Shown here: in pieces, positions 9,001 through 17,339 of the stretch
How the letters are laid out: the number at the start of each line of letters is the position of its first letter
How positions within the stretch are numbered: position 1 is the first letter of the stretch
Assembly: GCA_013822345.1 (NCBI GenBank)
Contig: PNKH01000057.1
Coordinates: forward strand, 1-49,589
Reading direction: 5' to 3'
Length of the DNA: 49,589 nt
From: Isosphaera sp.
GTDB taxonomy: Bacteria; Planctomycetota; Planctomycetia; Gemmatales; Gemmataceae
The notes under the pieces: model-generated
The model's database searches: none
Told to the model about the DNA's origin: nothing
The model's input: only the letters and a program-made list of their open reading frames with translations
Position numbers and translations under genes: made by a program

Positions 9001-9559
9001 CGCCCACTGGGTCGGGTTCATCACGCTCATCGGGATCGTGACCCGCAACGGGATCATGATGATCGCCCACTACATCCACCTGATGCGGGAGGAGGGCGAG
9101 CCGTTCGGGAAGGAGATGATCGTTCGCGGGAGCCTGGAGCGGCTGGCCCCGGTACTGATGACGGCGGCGGTCGCGGTCATCGGGCTGGTCCCGCTCGCCC
9201 TCGGGGCCGGGCAGACCGGGAAGGAGATCCTCCACCCCTTGGCCGTCGTCGTGATCGGCGGCCTCGTCACCTCGACCCTCATGGACCAGGTGGTGACCCC
9301 CGCCGTCTTCCTCCTCTTCGGCCGGAAGGTCTACCGACCGGAGGCCGCGCCCGCGGACGGGACGCCCCCAACCGGCTGGGACGACGCCTGGCTCACCGAG
9401 AAGCCGGAACCCCGGCCGCGGCCGGGGCCGGATGAAACGCGAGTCGAGCCGACGCCCACGGCCGCTCGCCCGCCCGCCCCGGCCGAGGGGCCGGGGGTGA
9501 AGGACCGACCCACCCCGGTCGTGGTGACCGGGGGCGATCGTGTTCCGTACGCCGGGTGA
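6050..9559 (+). CDS. Heavy-metal RND efflux permease (HME-RND, CusA/CzcA-like)
   Basis: 1169 aa, initiated at GTG 6050 shortly after the adaptor stop. The N-terminal helix (LNRVIAFSLQNRLLVLIAAA) and TPVDVFPDLNRPTV are typical of the heavy-metal RND family. The proton-relay helix reads GELVDDAIVDVEN near residue 415, with acidic residues at the canonical TM4 place but a different motif from the DFGxxVDGAVVxVEN of classical CzcA. The C-terminal transmembrane half ends with GIVTRNGIMMIAHYIHLM and a Pro-rich cytoplasmic tail of about 70 residues that is longer than usual. It would export metal ions from periplasm or cytoplasm through an outer-membrane channel. No TolC gene is in this operon, so a channel such as those at 39334 or 48351 must serve it. 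Confidence 0.93.
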   Translation: MLNRVIAFSLQNRLLVLIAAAAVTAAGVYQLVRTPVDVFPDLNRPTVTVMTEAPGLAPEEVEALVTRPIEYQVNGATGVKRVRSASGIGLSVVWVEFDWGTDIYRDRQIVSERLQLVRERLPESVNPVMAPISSIMGEVMIVGLRPAEAAKTPEEALKQGMDLRTFGEFTVRNRLLAIDGVSQVTVMGGYLKQYQVVTSPERLAAQNVTLEQLTDAAGKAYVLAGGGVMERGTKESLIRISAQSLAPEQIAETPVVWRGDRAVRVKDVADVRLAGPVRRGDGSTLVKEDGRVAGGPSVILAVQKQPGANTLDLTPKLDAALDQLQADAPPGVIIERRVFRQGDFIETAIDNVVEAIRDGTVWVFVVLLLFLASIRTSVITLTAIPLSILTTVLVFSYFGITINTMTLGGIAVAVGELVDDAIVDVENIFRRLNENRSKANPDPVLKVVFRASSEVRNSIVYATLIVCLVVLPLFALSGLEGRMFAPLGLAYLVSLMASLLVSLTVTPVLASLLLGRDKVARPHRDALLLRGLKWLDTRLLRLTLRFPRPVLVTSLVLSAATMLAVFGMGSEFLPPFNEGTVTVNLQLPPGTSLAESGRVAARAEQTLLQIPEVVSVSRRTGRAEQDEHAEGVNVSEVEVRLTPHERPKPGAWYAVLRAVPGLHGYGVERSGRPHDRVLADIRDKVSSIPNVAANVGQPISHRLDHVMSGVRAQVAVKVFGPDLQELRNAAQEIQDRMATVPGVVDLQVEPQVEISQVRLRVKPEEAARYGLAPGDVARLLETAYKGRTVATVLDAEKYFSLVVWYDERSRADPRAIGQTILDTPSGKKVSLDQVAEVLDTTGPNTLNHENVGRRIVVSCNVQGRSLGDVVADIKRAVRPVEEKLRAKGGDYRVEDDGQYRAQQEANTRLLVLGTAAVFGVFLLLCRCLGSWRAALMVLGVNIPLAGLGAVLALLVVNRPDAAALHAVPWWKWPEVWMQATTLSVAHWVGFITLIGIVTRNGIMMIAHYIHLMREEGEPFGKEMIVRGSLERLAPVLMTAAVAVIGLVPLALGAGQTGKEILHPLAVVVIGGLVTSTLMDQVVTPAVFLLFGRKVYRPEAAPADGTPPTGWDDAWLTEKPEPRPRPGPDETRVEPTPTAARPPAPAEGPGVKDRPTPVVVTGGDRVPYAG

Positions 9560-9615
9560 CTCGTCGGCCGCACGGTGCGGAGGTGAGCCCCGGGGTTTTC
9601 CGATGGAGGTGTGTG

Positions 9616-10062
9616 ATGGTTCGTTCGATGTTCGCCGCGGTGGCGCTTCTGTTCGGGGTCGGGCAGGCCGACGCTGTGGGGTGCGGCGGGTGCGGGAAGG
9701 CCCCGGCCGACGGGAAGAACACCAAGGCGGCCCCGGCGTGCGCCAAGTGCTGCGCCGCCGACGCCAAGGGGCACGACCACGGGGCGAAGGCCCCGGCCGG
9801 GAAGGAGGCGAAGCTCACCGGGACGCTCGTGTGCGCGAAGTGCAAGCTCAAGATGGAGGGCGTCAACAGGTGCACGAACGCCCTCCAGGTGAAGGACGGC
9901 GAGAAGACGGTGACCTACCTCCTGGACGACAAGGGGATGGAGGAGGAGTACCACGAGTGCGGGAAGGGCGAGAAGAAGGACGTGACCGTCGTCGGGAGCG
10001 TGGCCGAGAAGGACGGGAAGAAGTGGGTGAAGCCCACGAAGGTCGACTACGCGAAGAAGTAG
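9616..10062 (+). CDS. Small secreted Cys/His-rich protein with LVCAKCKL motif
   Basis: A 148-aa protein from ATG 9616 (GGAGG upstream in GATGGAGGTG). A signal peptide is followed by GCGGCGKAP, CAKCC and a GHDHG segment. The C-terminal domain has LTGTLVCAKCKL, a second Cys, a YHECGKG segment and a lysine-rich close (KWVKPTKVDYAKK). This domain recurs as a small secreted protein in planctomycetes as far as I recall, but its function is unknown to me. The CxxC and Cys/His clusters and its place between the RND pump and copper-type genes suggest extracytoplasmic metal binding. It could also be exported for envelope redox work. Confidence 0.75.
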   Translation: MVRSMFAAVALLFGVGQADAVGCGGCGKAPADGKNTKAAPACAKCCAADAKGHDHGAKAPAGKEAKLTGTLVCAKCKLKMEGVNRCTNALQVKDGEKTVTYLLDDKGMEEEYHECGKGEKKDVTVVGSVAEKDGKKWVKPTKVDYAKK

Positions 10063-10175
10063 CCGTGCGGGGCGTGCGGGCGGGGGGCACGGCCCTCCGC
10101 CCGCCTCCTGAACCCCACCCCGCAAGGCCGTGGCCCTCGCGTTCCCCGTTCCAAGTACTCCCCGGAGTGTGTTTC

Positions 10176-10951
10176 ATGTCACCGCCTACCCCCCCAGCCC
10201 CGGTCGGGCGTCTCCGGTGGCCGGCCACCGTCGCCCTGGCCCTCGCCGCCGGCTGGCCGCCACCGCCGGCTGGCCGCCGCCGGGCGTCCCGTCCGGGCAC
10301 ATGCCCTGGGAGCACCAGCGGTACGAGTCCGCGAAGCGGCCGAAGGCCCCACCCCCGCAGCGGCCCCCGGCGAACGCCCCGTACGCCAAAGCCCGCGCGA
10401 ACACCGTCCAGATCACGATCCTCCCGCTGAAGCACGCCGACCCCCGGGCGGTGGCCTACGTGGTGGCCCACCTGCCGAAGGGGGCCGACCTGTGGGTCGA
10501 GGGCGTGCAGATGGTGGCCGACGCGAAGAACGACTTCGACACCCTCGTCTCCCCGCCCCTCGAGCCCGGGAAGACCTACCGGTACACCGTCCGCGTGCGG
10601 TGGCCGGAGGACGGCGGGTCGGCGAGCCAAACGCACCAGTTCGCGGTCAAGGCCGGCGAGGTCCACTGCGTCGACGTCGTGCCGCGGGACGCCGCGGCGG
10701 TGGACCGGCAGGTGGCAACGAGCCTCGCGACGCTCGGCGACGCCGACCGGCCGGCGGCCGAGCGGCAGAAGGCCTGCGCCGTCCAGGACGGGGTGCGGCT
10801 CGGGTCGATGGGCCCCCCGGTCAAGGTGTCGGTCAAGGGGAAGGACGTCTACCTCTGCTGCCCGGCCTGGCGGGAGGCCGCCCTGAAGGACCCGGACAAG
10901 ACCCTCGCGACGGCCCAGAGGAATGCGGCGGGGCCGGCGGGGAAGCCGTAG
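10176..10951 (+). pseudogene. Exported DPDKTLA-module protein, frame broken by a 17-bp tandem duplication
   Basis: From ATG 10176 a signal peptide starts (MSPPTPPAPVGRLRWPATVA) but the frame is lost inside a 17-bp tandem duplication (copies at 10246-10262 and 10263-10278). The rest of the gene is open in another frame from the second copy on. The span is 776 nt; removing 17 gives 759, exactly 253 codons, and rejoins the signal peptide to WPPPGVPSGHMPWEHQRYES. The body has a beta-rich middle with DLWVEGVQM and a C-terminal module of the cluster type (LGSMGPPVKVSVKGK, then CCPAW where sister proteins have CCxxC, then DPDKTLA). The gene is either freshly broken, phase-variable, or the duplication is a sequencing error. 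The downstream frame alone (nominally 10130-10951) would lack a good signal peptide. Confidence 0.75.
10246..10278. repeat. 17-bp direct tandem duplication causing a frameshift
   Basis: The unit CCGCCGGCTGGCCGCCA (10246-10262) is followed directly by a second copy matching over 16 nt (10263-10278). Seventeen is not a multiple of three, so it shifts the reading frame of the exported protein at 10176. Confidence 0.9.
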
Positions 10952-10964
10952 CCACGGAGGGCGG

Positions 10965-10992
10965 CCGGCCGGGGCACGGAGGTCCCGGCCGG
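10965..10992. promoter_or_regulatory. Intercistronic hairpin
   Basis: CCGGCCGGG (10965-10973) pairs with CCCGGCCGG (10984-10992) around a 10-nt loop in the gap before the copper ATPase gene. No T-tract follows, so read-through is expected. Confidence 0.4.
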
Positions 10993-11080
10993 TCCTCGTT
11001 CTCGCGGTGCCGGTGTGGTACACCGCCCCCGAGGGCCCGCGGGAGGCGGTGGCACACGACCGGAGAACGGGAGGAGCGAC

Positions 11081-13456
11081 ATGACACACGATCACCACCA
11101 GACGCCGGAAACCGACCCCGTGTGCGGGATGGCGGTCTCGCCCGCCACCGCCGCCGGATCGGCCGAGTTCCGGGGCGCCCGGTACTACTTCTGTAGCACC
11201 GACTGCCACCACCGGTTCGAGGCCGACCCGGCCCGATTCGTCGGCCCCCCGCCCGCCGGGCACCCGGACGGCGGCGAGCGAGGCTCGCCCGCGTCGGCGG
11301 TCGCGGCCACACCCCCCACACCCCCCGGACCCGCGACCAAGGTCGAGTACTCGTGCCCGATGCACCCGGAGGTGGTGAGCGACCGCCCGGGGAGTTGCCC
11401 GAAGTGCGGGATGGCGCTGGAGCCCCGGACGGTCACGGCCGAGGAGGGGCCGAACCCGGAACTGGACGACATGACCCGCCGGTTCCGGGTCGGGGCGGTC
11501 CTCACCGTCCCGGTCTTCGCCCTCGCCATGGCCGACATGATCCCCGGCCGCCCGCTCCACCACGTCCTCGACATGCGGGCCATGAACTGGGTCCAGCTCC
11601 TCCTCGCGACCCCGGTCGTCGTCTGGGGCGGGTGGCCGTTCTTCGCCCGGGGGTGGGAGTCGGTCCGGAACGTCAGCCCGAACATGTTCACCCTCATCGC
11701 CCTCGGGGTCGGGGCGGCCTACCTCTACAGCCTCGCCGCGACCGTCGCCCCGGGCCTCTTCCCCGAGGGGTTCCGGGCGGCGTCCGGGGCGGTCGAGCCG
11801 TACTTCGACACGGCCGCGGTCGTGACCGTCCTCGTCCTCCTCGGGCAGGTGCTGGAACTCCGCGCCCGGAGCCAGACGGCCGGTGCCGTCCGGCGGCTCC
11901 TGGGCCTCGCCCCGAAGACCGCCCGCGTCGTCCGGGACGACGGGCGGGAGGAAGACGTCCCGGTCGGCCACCTCCGCGTCGGCGACCGGGTCCGGGTCCG
12001 GCCGGGCGAGCGGGTGCCGACCGACGGGACGGTCTTGGAGGGCCGGAGCTCGGTCGACGAGTCGATGGTGTCGGGTGAGCCGATCCCGGTTGAGAAGGAG
12101 CCGGGTGTGAAGGTCGTCGGCGGGACGGTGAACGGGACCGGCGGGCTCCTCGTCCGGGCCGACAAGGTCGGCGGGGACACGCTCCTTGCGCGGATCGTCC
12201 GCATGGTCGGGGACGCCCAGAGGACCCGGGCCCCGGTCGAGCGGCTCGTCAACCGGGTGTCGAAGGTCTTCGTCCCGGCCGTCGTCCTCGTCGCGGCCCT
12301 CGCCTTCGTCGCGTGGGCCCTCTGGGGGACCGAGCCCCGGCTCGCCCACGCGCTCGTGAACGCCGTCGCGGTCCTCATCATCGCCTGCCCGTGCGCCCTC
12401 GGGCTCGCGACCCCGATGTCGATCATGGTCGGGACCGGCCGGGGGGCCGAGGCCGGCGTCCTCATCAAGGACGCCGAGGCCCTCGAGCTCCTCGGGAAGG
12501 CCGACGTGCTGGTGGTGGATAAGACGGGGACCCTGACCGAGGGGAGGCCGCGTCTTGCCCGCGTCCAGCCCGCCGAGGGGTTCGCCGAGAACGAGGTCTT
12601 GCGCCTCGCCGCGAGCCTCGAGCGGGGGAGCGAGCACCCGCTCGCCTCGGCGATTGTCAACGGGGCCCTGGCCCGGGGCCTCACGCTCACCGGCGCGGAC
12701 GACTTCCGCTCGGTCACCGGGAAGGGCGTGCTCGGCACCGTCGGCGGCCGCCGGGTGGCGCTCGGGAACGCGAAACTCCTCAAAGACGAGGGGATCGTCT
12801 GGGAAGAGCTCAAGGCCGAGGAGACGCACCTCCCGAGCGAGGTCCAGACGGTGGTGCTCGTCGCCGTCGACGGCCGGTTCGCGGGGCTCGTGAGCGTCCG
12901 GGACCCCATCCGGGCCTCGACCCCGGAGGCGGTGCGACTGCTTCACGCCGAGGGCCTGCGGGTCATCATGCTCACCGGGGACCGCCGGGGGACGGCCGAT
13001 GCCGTCGGCCGGGAACTCGGGATCGACGAGGTCGTGGCCGAGGTCCTCCCCGAAGAGAAGGAGGCGGTCGTGCGGCGGCTGAAGGGCGAGGGCCACGTCG
13101 TCGCGATGGCGGGCGACGGCGTGAACGACGCCCCGGCCCTGGCCCGGGCCGACGTCGGGATCGCGATGGGCACCGGGACCGACGTCGCGATGGAGTCGGC
13201 CGCGGTGACGCTCGTCAAGGGGGACCTCCGGGGCATCGCCCGCGCGAGACGGCTCAGCCGGGCGACGGTCCGGAACATCCGGCAGAACCTGTTCCTCGCC
13301 TTCGTCTACAACGCGGTCGGCGTCCCGGTCGCGGCCGGCGTCCTTTACCCCATGTTCGGCATCCTCATCACCCCGATCTGGGCGAGCGCGGCGATGAGTT
13401 TGAGCTCGGTGTCGGTCATCGCGAACGCCCTCCGGCTCAGGCGCGCGGCCCTGTAG
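11081..13456 (+). CDS. copA: Copper-translocating P1B-type ATPase with N-terminal YHS and HMBD domains
   Basis: 791 aa from ATG 11081 behind GGGAGGA. Domain order: YHS domain (DPVCGMAV...FCSTDC, residues 9-45), Pro/Ala linker, heavy-metal-binding HMBD (YSCPMHPEV...CPKCGM, about 87-112), first helices, actuator ([10 protein letters not shown]), metal-site helix with CPC near 436, phosphorylation loop DKTGT near 480, SEHPLA His-Pro motif, GDGVND near 678, and the final helix with [15 protein letters not shown]. It lacks the HMA domains of many CopA proteins and instead has the YHS/HMBD front of SilP or CopB-like Cu/Ag exporters. It would pump Cu(I) or Ag(I) out of the cytoplasm. A strong terminator follows, so it probably ends the transcription unit. 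The copA name is by family; a silP-like role is equally possible. Confidence 0.95.
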   Translation: MTHDHHQTPETDPVCGMAVSPATAAGSAEFRGARYYFCSTDCHHRFEADPARFVGPPPAGHPDGGERGSPASAVAATPPTPPGPATKVEYSCPMHPEVVSDRPGSCPKCGMALEPRTVTAEEGPNPELDDMTRRFRVGAVLTVPVFALAMADMIPGRPLHHVLDMRAMNWVQLLLATPVVVWGGWPFFARGWESVRNVSPNMFTLIALGVGAAYLYSLAATVAPGLFPEGFRAASGAVEPYFDTAAVVTVLVLLGQVLELRARSQTAGAVRRLLGLAPKTARVVRDDGREEDVPVGHLRVGDRVRVRPGERVPTDGTVLEGRSSVDESMVSGEPIPVEKEPGVKVVGGTVNGTGGLLVRADKVGGDTLLARIVRMVGDAQRTRAPVERLVNRVSKVFVPAVVLVAALAFVAWALWGTEPRLAHALVNAVAVLIIACPCALGLATPMSIMVGTGRGAEAGVLIKDAEALELLGKADVLVVDKTGTLTEGRPRLARVQPAEGFAENEVLRLAASLERGSEHPLASAIVNGALARGLTLTGADDFRSVTGKGVLGTVGGRRVALGNAKLLKDEGIVWEELKAEETHLPSEVQTVVLVAVDGRFAGLVSVRDPIRASTPEAVRLLHAEGLRVIMLTGDRRGTADAVGRELGIDEVVAEVLPEEKEAVVRRLKGEGHVVAMAGDGVNDAPALARADVGIAMGTGTDVAMESAAVTLVKGDLRGIARARRLSRATVRNIRQNLFLAFVYNAVGVPVAAGVLYPMFGILITPIWASAAMSLSSVSVIANALRLRRAAL

Positions 13457-13464
13457 CCGGCTAC

Positions 13465-13493
13465 CCCCGGGCGACGGACCGCCCGGGGTTTTT
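13465..13493 (+). terminator. Rho-independent terminator after the copper ATPase
   Basis: Perfect 9-bp stem CCCCGGGCG (13465-13473) and CGCCCGGGG (13480-13488) with loop ACGGAC, followed by TTTTT (13489-13493). It lies 9 nt after the stop codon. Confidence 0.88.
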
Positions 13494-13542
13494 CTGTCGG
13501 GCGGGCGGCCGCGGCCCGCCCCGCGTCGAACGGAGGTGACGC

Positions 13543-15696
13543 ATGTGGAGGTTAACGCTCATCGCGCTCGTGGCGATCACCTCGGTCTGGGCGGCCACGC
13601 GGGCCGACGGGTCCGAGGAACCCCCGAAGCCGGGGGTGGGGGGACTCGACCCCTTAAAGGGCGAGTGGCTGAAGCTCGGCCCCGGCGGGCCTGCCCCCGC
13701 CCGGCCGCCGGCCGACCTGGGGCGAACGCTCGCCGAACTGTCGGAGGCGATCCGCCGGAACCCGGCCGACGCCGCCGGCTACCTCACGCGGGGCCGCGTT
13801 CACGTCGCGGCCGGCGACTTGGACGCGGCCGAGGCCGATTTCACCGAGGCCGTCCGGCTGAAGCCCGCCGCCGCCGACGGGTACGTCCTCCGGGCACTCA
13901 CCCACGCCGCCCGCGGCCGGCTGGACCGGGCGGCCGAGGACTGCGACCGGGCGGTGGCCGCGGCCCCGGGGGACGGCGCCGTCCTCGGGCTCCGGGCGGC
14001 CGTGCGGTTCAACCGCGGCGAGCACGATCGCGCCGTCGAGGACTGCGACGCGGCCCTCAAAATCGACCCGAAGGACGCCCGGGCGCTCGCCACCCGGGGG
14101 TCGGCGAAGGCGGCCCGCGGGGACGTGGACGGCGGGATCGCCGACCTCTCCGAGGCGGCCCGCGTGGCCCCGGGGGCCGGGCCGGTGTACGTCGCCCGCG
14201 GGCTCCTCTACGCCGGCAAGAGGGAGTGGGGGAAGGCCGTCGCCGACTACACGGAGGCGATCAAGGCGAACCCGTTAAGCCCGGCGGCCTACCTCCACCG
14301 GGGGGACGCCCACGCCGACACGGGCGAGTTGGACCTCGCGCTCGCCGACCTCACGCGGGCCGCCCGGCTCGACCCGCGGAACCCGAAGGCCTTCCTCGAC
14401 CGCGGGCGGGTGCTCCAGGCTAAGGGCGAGTTCGCCGCGGCGGCCGCCGACTTCGACGAGGCGCTGAAGCTCAGCCCGAACCTCGTCCCGGCGCTGACCG
14501 CCCGCGGGCTCGCCCGGGCCCGGCTCGGCCGGCACGAGGCGGCGGCCGAGGACCTCGCCCGGGCGGCTGCGGCCGCGCCCGACGACCCCGACCCGCGGGT
14601 CGCCCGGGCCGAACTCCTGGCCGAGCGGGGCGAGCTCGGGAAGGCCGAGGCGGAGCTCACCGAAGCCATCCGCCGGGCCCCGACGGCCAAGGCCCCCTAC
14701 GCCGCCCGGGGCGAGGTGCTCGCGGCCCGCGGGGAGCGCGCCCGGGCCGTGGCCGACCTCTCCGAGGCGGCACGGCTCTCCCCCGACGACCACCGGGTGT
14801 ATCTTGCCCGGGCGAAGGTGTACGCCCGGAACCGGGAGTTCGACAAGGCGGGCACCGACCTGGACGTCGCCGCCCGGCTGCGGCCGGACTCGGCCGACCC
14901 GCACGTCCTCCGCGGGGAGGTGTACCGGGCCCGGGGGGACTACGCCCGGGCGGCCGAGGCGTACGGCGAGGCCATCCGGAGGGCCCCGAAGAACCCCGAG
15001 GCCCACGCCGCCCGGGGGATGATGGTCGCGGCCGGCGGGAACTACCCCCGGGCGGTCGCCGATCTTTCCGAGGCGGTCCGGCTCCGCCCCGACTTCGGGT
15101 TCGCCTACTTCGGCCGCGGGGCGGTCTACGCGATGGCGGGAGACCACGGAAAGGCCGAGGCGGACCTGACCGAGGCCATCCGGCTGGGGCTCCGGACGGC
15201 CGAGGCGTTCTACGGCCGGGGTGCCGCGCGGGCCGCGCAGGGGAAGGCCTCTGAGGCGGTCGCCGACTTCGGCGAGGCCCTCCGGCTCGACCCGACCTGC
15301 CAGCCCGCGTTCCTCGAGCGCGGCCGGGCGCTCAAGGCCGCCCGCGAGTACGCCCGGGCAGCCCAAGACTTCGAGGAGGCCCGGCGGCTCGCCCCGAAGG
15401 ACGCGGCCGCCCACCGCGAGCTCGCCTGGGTCCTCGCCTCCGCCCCGGACGACAAGGTGCGGGACGGGCGGCGGGCGCTCGCCGCGGCGACCACCGCCTG
15501 CGAGCTCACCGGGTGGAAGGGGGCGAAGGCGCTCGACGCGCTGGCCGCGGCCCTCGCCGAGTGCGGGAAGTTCGACGAGGCCGCGGCGAGGGCGGCGGAA
15601 GCGCTCACGGGAACCAAGGGGCCGGAGGCGGATCGGGTGCGGACCCGGCTCGCGTTGTACCGTGACGGGAAGCCGTACCGCGCCCCCCGGGAGTAG
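13543..15696 (+). CDS. Secreted TPR-repeat protein (about 17 repeats)
   Basis: 717 aa starting at ATG 13543 behind GGAGGTG. A signal peptide (about 1-23) and a Pro-rich spacer precede an almost unbroken array of 34-residue TPR motifs from about residue 60 to 640, with the consensus A-DLTEAIRLxPxxAxAYxxRG. TPR arrays form a right-handed superhelix and bind protein partners. There is no enzymatic domain. The gene comes right after the terminator of the metal operon, so it is probably transcribed on its own. The partner is unknown; a scaffold in the periplasm or paryphoplasm is inference. The strong regularity is a family trait and not a sign of assembly error. Confidence 0.88.
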   Translation: MWRLTLIALVAITSVWAATRADGSEEPPKPGVGGLDPLKGEWLKLGPGGPAPARPPADLGRTLAELSEAIRRNPADAAGYLTRGRVHVAAGDLDAAEADFTEAVRLKPAAADGYVLRALTHAARGRLDRAAEDCDRAVAAAPGDGAVLGLRAAVRFNRGEHDRAVEDCDAALKIDPKDARALATRGSAKAARGDVDGGIADLSEAARVAPGAGPVYVARGLLYAGKREWGKAVADYTEAIKANPLSPAAYLHRGDAHADTGELDLALADLTRAARLDPRNPKAFLDRGRVLQAKGEFAAAAADFDEALKLSPNLVPALTARGLARARLGRHEAAAEDLARAAAAAPDDPDPRVARAELLAERGELGKAEAELTEAIRRAPTAKAPYAARGEVLAARGERARAVADLSEAARLSPDDHRVYLARAKVYARNREFDKAGTDLDVAARLRPDSADPHVLRGEVYRARGDYARAAEAYGEAIRRAPKNPEAHAARGMMVAAGGNYPRAVADLSEAVRLRPDFGFAYFGRGAVYAMAGDHGKAEADLTEAIRLGLRTAEAFYGRGAARAAQGKASEAVADFGEALRLDPTCQPAFLERGRALKAAREYARAAQDFEEARRLAPKDAAAHRELAWVLASAPDDKVRDGRRALAAATTACELTGWKGAKALDALAAALAECGKFDEAAARAAEALTGTKGPEADRVRTRLALYRDGKPYRAPRE

Positions 15697-15932
15697 CGTG
15701 AAGGGTCGAGCGGCTTGTCATCCCGCCCGAGCACCCGGCGAGCGGACCGGGCGAGGGCGGAAGAAGCACCCGCGTCAGGGCCGCGAGTGCGGTAAGAGTG
15801 ATTGACCCGGTTCTCCCCGGTCGTGGCGGCGACCGCGGGGGCCGAACCCGCTCCGGATCGTGAGGGGATAAGCCGACGAAGGTCGAGTACGCGAAAAAGG
15901 AACCTGCCAGCCCGCGGTCGGTCACGTGCGGA

Positions 15933-15962
15933 GTCGGCCCCGACCGAATCACCGGGGCCGAC
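15933..15962. promoter_or_regulatory. Hairpin upstream of the HEPN-like gene
   Basis: GTCGGCCCCG (15933-15942) pairs perfectly with CGGGGCCGAC (15953-15962) around a 10-nt loop, 26 nt before the next start codon. It lacks a T-tract. The rest of the 292-bp gap (15697-15988) holds nothing else I can support. Confidence 0.4.
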
Positions 15963-15988
15963 CGTTGTCCGGCACCAAGGGGAACAAG

Positions 15989-16831
15989 ATGATCGGCGTC
16001 CGACTGGTGAACCTGCTCATCCCGGGCGACCCGGAGGAGCTCGTCGTGGCCGGGGCCCACGGGGACTGGGTCCTTGCCCGGGAGCCGGACTTCGCGGCCC
16101 GGAAGGCCGCGGTTCTCGAACAGTCGATGTGCCACGAGACCTACCGGGCCGAACACCCGGTGGACGGGGCGGCCGGGCCCGCGGCCGTCGAGGGGACGGT
16201 CGGGGAACTCCTCCCGCTCTGCCTCGGCACGTCCTACCTGTCCGGCAGCGCGGTCACGGTCCACCGCAGTCTCCCCTGGTCGGACCTCCAGATAATCGAG
16301 GTCCCGTCGAACTTCCCCCGCGAGCGGTCGGCCGCCGGGCCGGGTCCGGTCGTGAACGACGAACACGAGTTCCGGGCCGCGCTCGCCGCCTTCCTCGCCG
16401 CCTACCCCACCCTGGGGCGGGCGGAGAAGGTGCTCCTCCTCGTCCACCACTGGCTCGACGCGCTCGCCTGCTGGTCTCTTGAGGACCTGTACCTGAGTGC
16501 CACGACCGGCCTCCAGGTCATTGCCGCGACCGAGGAGGGGCGGCAGGGGGCAGGGCTGTCGTTCCTCCGGGCGGTGACCGACGCGGCGGTCCGGTTCGGG
16601 GTGCCGCCCCTTGCCGCCGACTTCAAGAACATGCGGAACGACCTGGTCCACGACGGGACGGTGTCGGGGACGCGCCACCCGGGGAAGTCGGCCGACGACT
16701 GCCGGGCGGTCGCAGCCGGGGTGTTCGGCTGGCTCGATGCGTACCTGCACGCCGCACTGAACCTCGGGCCGGTCCGCCGCGCCCGGTTCGACCCGGACTC
16801 GTTCGCGGGCCTGAAGGTGTTTTCGTTGTGA
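15989..16831 (+). CDS. Cytoplasmic protein with a HEPN-like C-terminal region (RNDLVH)
   Basis: 280 aa from ATG 15989 (AAGGGGAAC upstream). No signal peptide. The N-terminal half is of unknown type. The C-terminal half is helical and contains MRNDLVHDG near residue 212, matching the R-x4-6-H pattern of HEPN domains, followed by a helix (AAGVFGWLDAYLHAALNLG). HEPN proteins are often RNases or partners in stress and defence systems, but many with this motif are non-catalytic. The gene sits between the TPR protein and the MerR regulator. HEPN assignment rests on one motif and predicted helicity, so it is tentative. Confidence 0.6.
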   Translation: MIGVRLVNLLIPGDPEELVVAGAHGDWVLAREPDFAARKAAVLEQSMCHETYRAEHPVDGAAGPAAVEGTVGELLPLCLGTSYLSGSAVTVHRSLPWSDLQIIEVPSNFPRERSAAGPGPVVNDEHEFRAALAAFLAAYPTLGRAEKVLLLVHHWLDALACWSLEDLYLSATTGLQVIAATEEGRQGAGLSFLRAVTDAAVRFGVPPLAADFKNMRNDLVHDGTVSGTRHPGKSADDCRAVAAGVFGWLDAYLHAALNLGPVRRARFDPDSFAGLKVFSL

Positions 16832-16898
16832 CTTCGCGCGGGGCGGGCGGATCGTCGTTCTCCCCGCGAGGCGGAGGTCCGTCCGGAGGTGCGCCGTA

Positions 16899-17339
16899 TT
16901 GACCATCGGCCAGCTCGCGAGACAGGCCGGCGTCGGGGTCGAGACGATCCGGTTCTACGAGCGGGAGGGGCTGCTCGCGGAGCCGGGCCGGCTCCCGTCC
17001 GGCTACCGCCGGTACCCGCCGGACGCGGTGGAGCGGGTGAGGTTCATCCGCCGGGCCCAGCGGCTCGGGTTCACGCTCAGGGAGTCGAAGGAACTGCTCG
17101 ATCTCCGGGACGACCCGGACGCCGGCCAGGTGGACGCCCGCGAGAGGGCGATCGATAAGCTCGCCGACATCGACGCCCGGATCACGGAGCTTCAGGGGAT
17201 GCGGGCCGAGCTGGGGCTGGTCGCGGTCTGCCGGGGCCGCGAACCCGTGGCCGACTGCCCGATCATCGCCGCGACAGGCGATGCCGCTCCTCACGAGTGT
17301 CCGCCGAAAAAAGCCGCGGAGTCCGGGAGGCGGGCTTGA
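16899..17339 (+). CDS. MerR-family metal-responsive regulator
   Basis: 146 aa initiated at TTG 16899, with CCGGAGGT 8 nt upstream. The N-terminal winged helix (TIGQLARQAGVGVETIRFYE, then SGYRRYPPDAVERVRFIRRA) is typical MerR/CueR/ZntR. It is followed by the long dimerisation helix and a C-terminal metal loop with Cys near residues 110 and 119 (VCRGREPVADCPII). The Cys equivalent to MerR Cys82 appears to be Ala in the VDARERAI segment, so it is probably not a mercury sensor; Cu, Zn, Pb or Cd are possible. Its stop codon overlaps the -35 of a MerR-type promoter that drives the next gene. Confidence 0.92.
   Translation: MTIGQLARQAGVGVETIRFYEREGLLAEPGRLPSGYRRYPPDAVERVRFIRRAQRLGFTLRESKELLDLRDDPDAGQVDARERAIDKLADIDARITELQGMRAELGLVAVCRGREPVADCPIIAATGDAAPHECPPKKAAESGRRA

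Noticed and set aside
6380-9235. 951-codon minus-strand frame opposite the RND pump
   Set aside because: It is a shadow of the pump gene; the composition (Glu/Arg/Asp/His/Pro) is that of a complementary frame and no domain is visible.
9863-13096. 1077-codon minus-strand frame opposite the copper ATPase
   Set aside because: The same shadow effect; the plus-strand ATPase has every catalytic motif.
13740-15450. Repeated DNA in the TPR gene as possible assembly artefact
   Set aside because: Repeats are diverged copies of a 34-residue motif, as expected for a TPR array.
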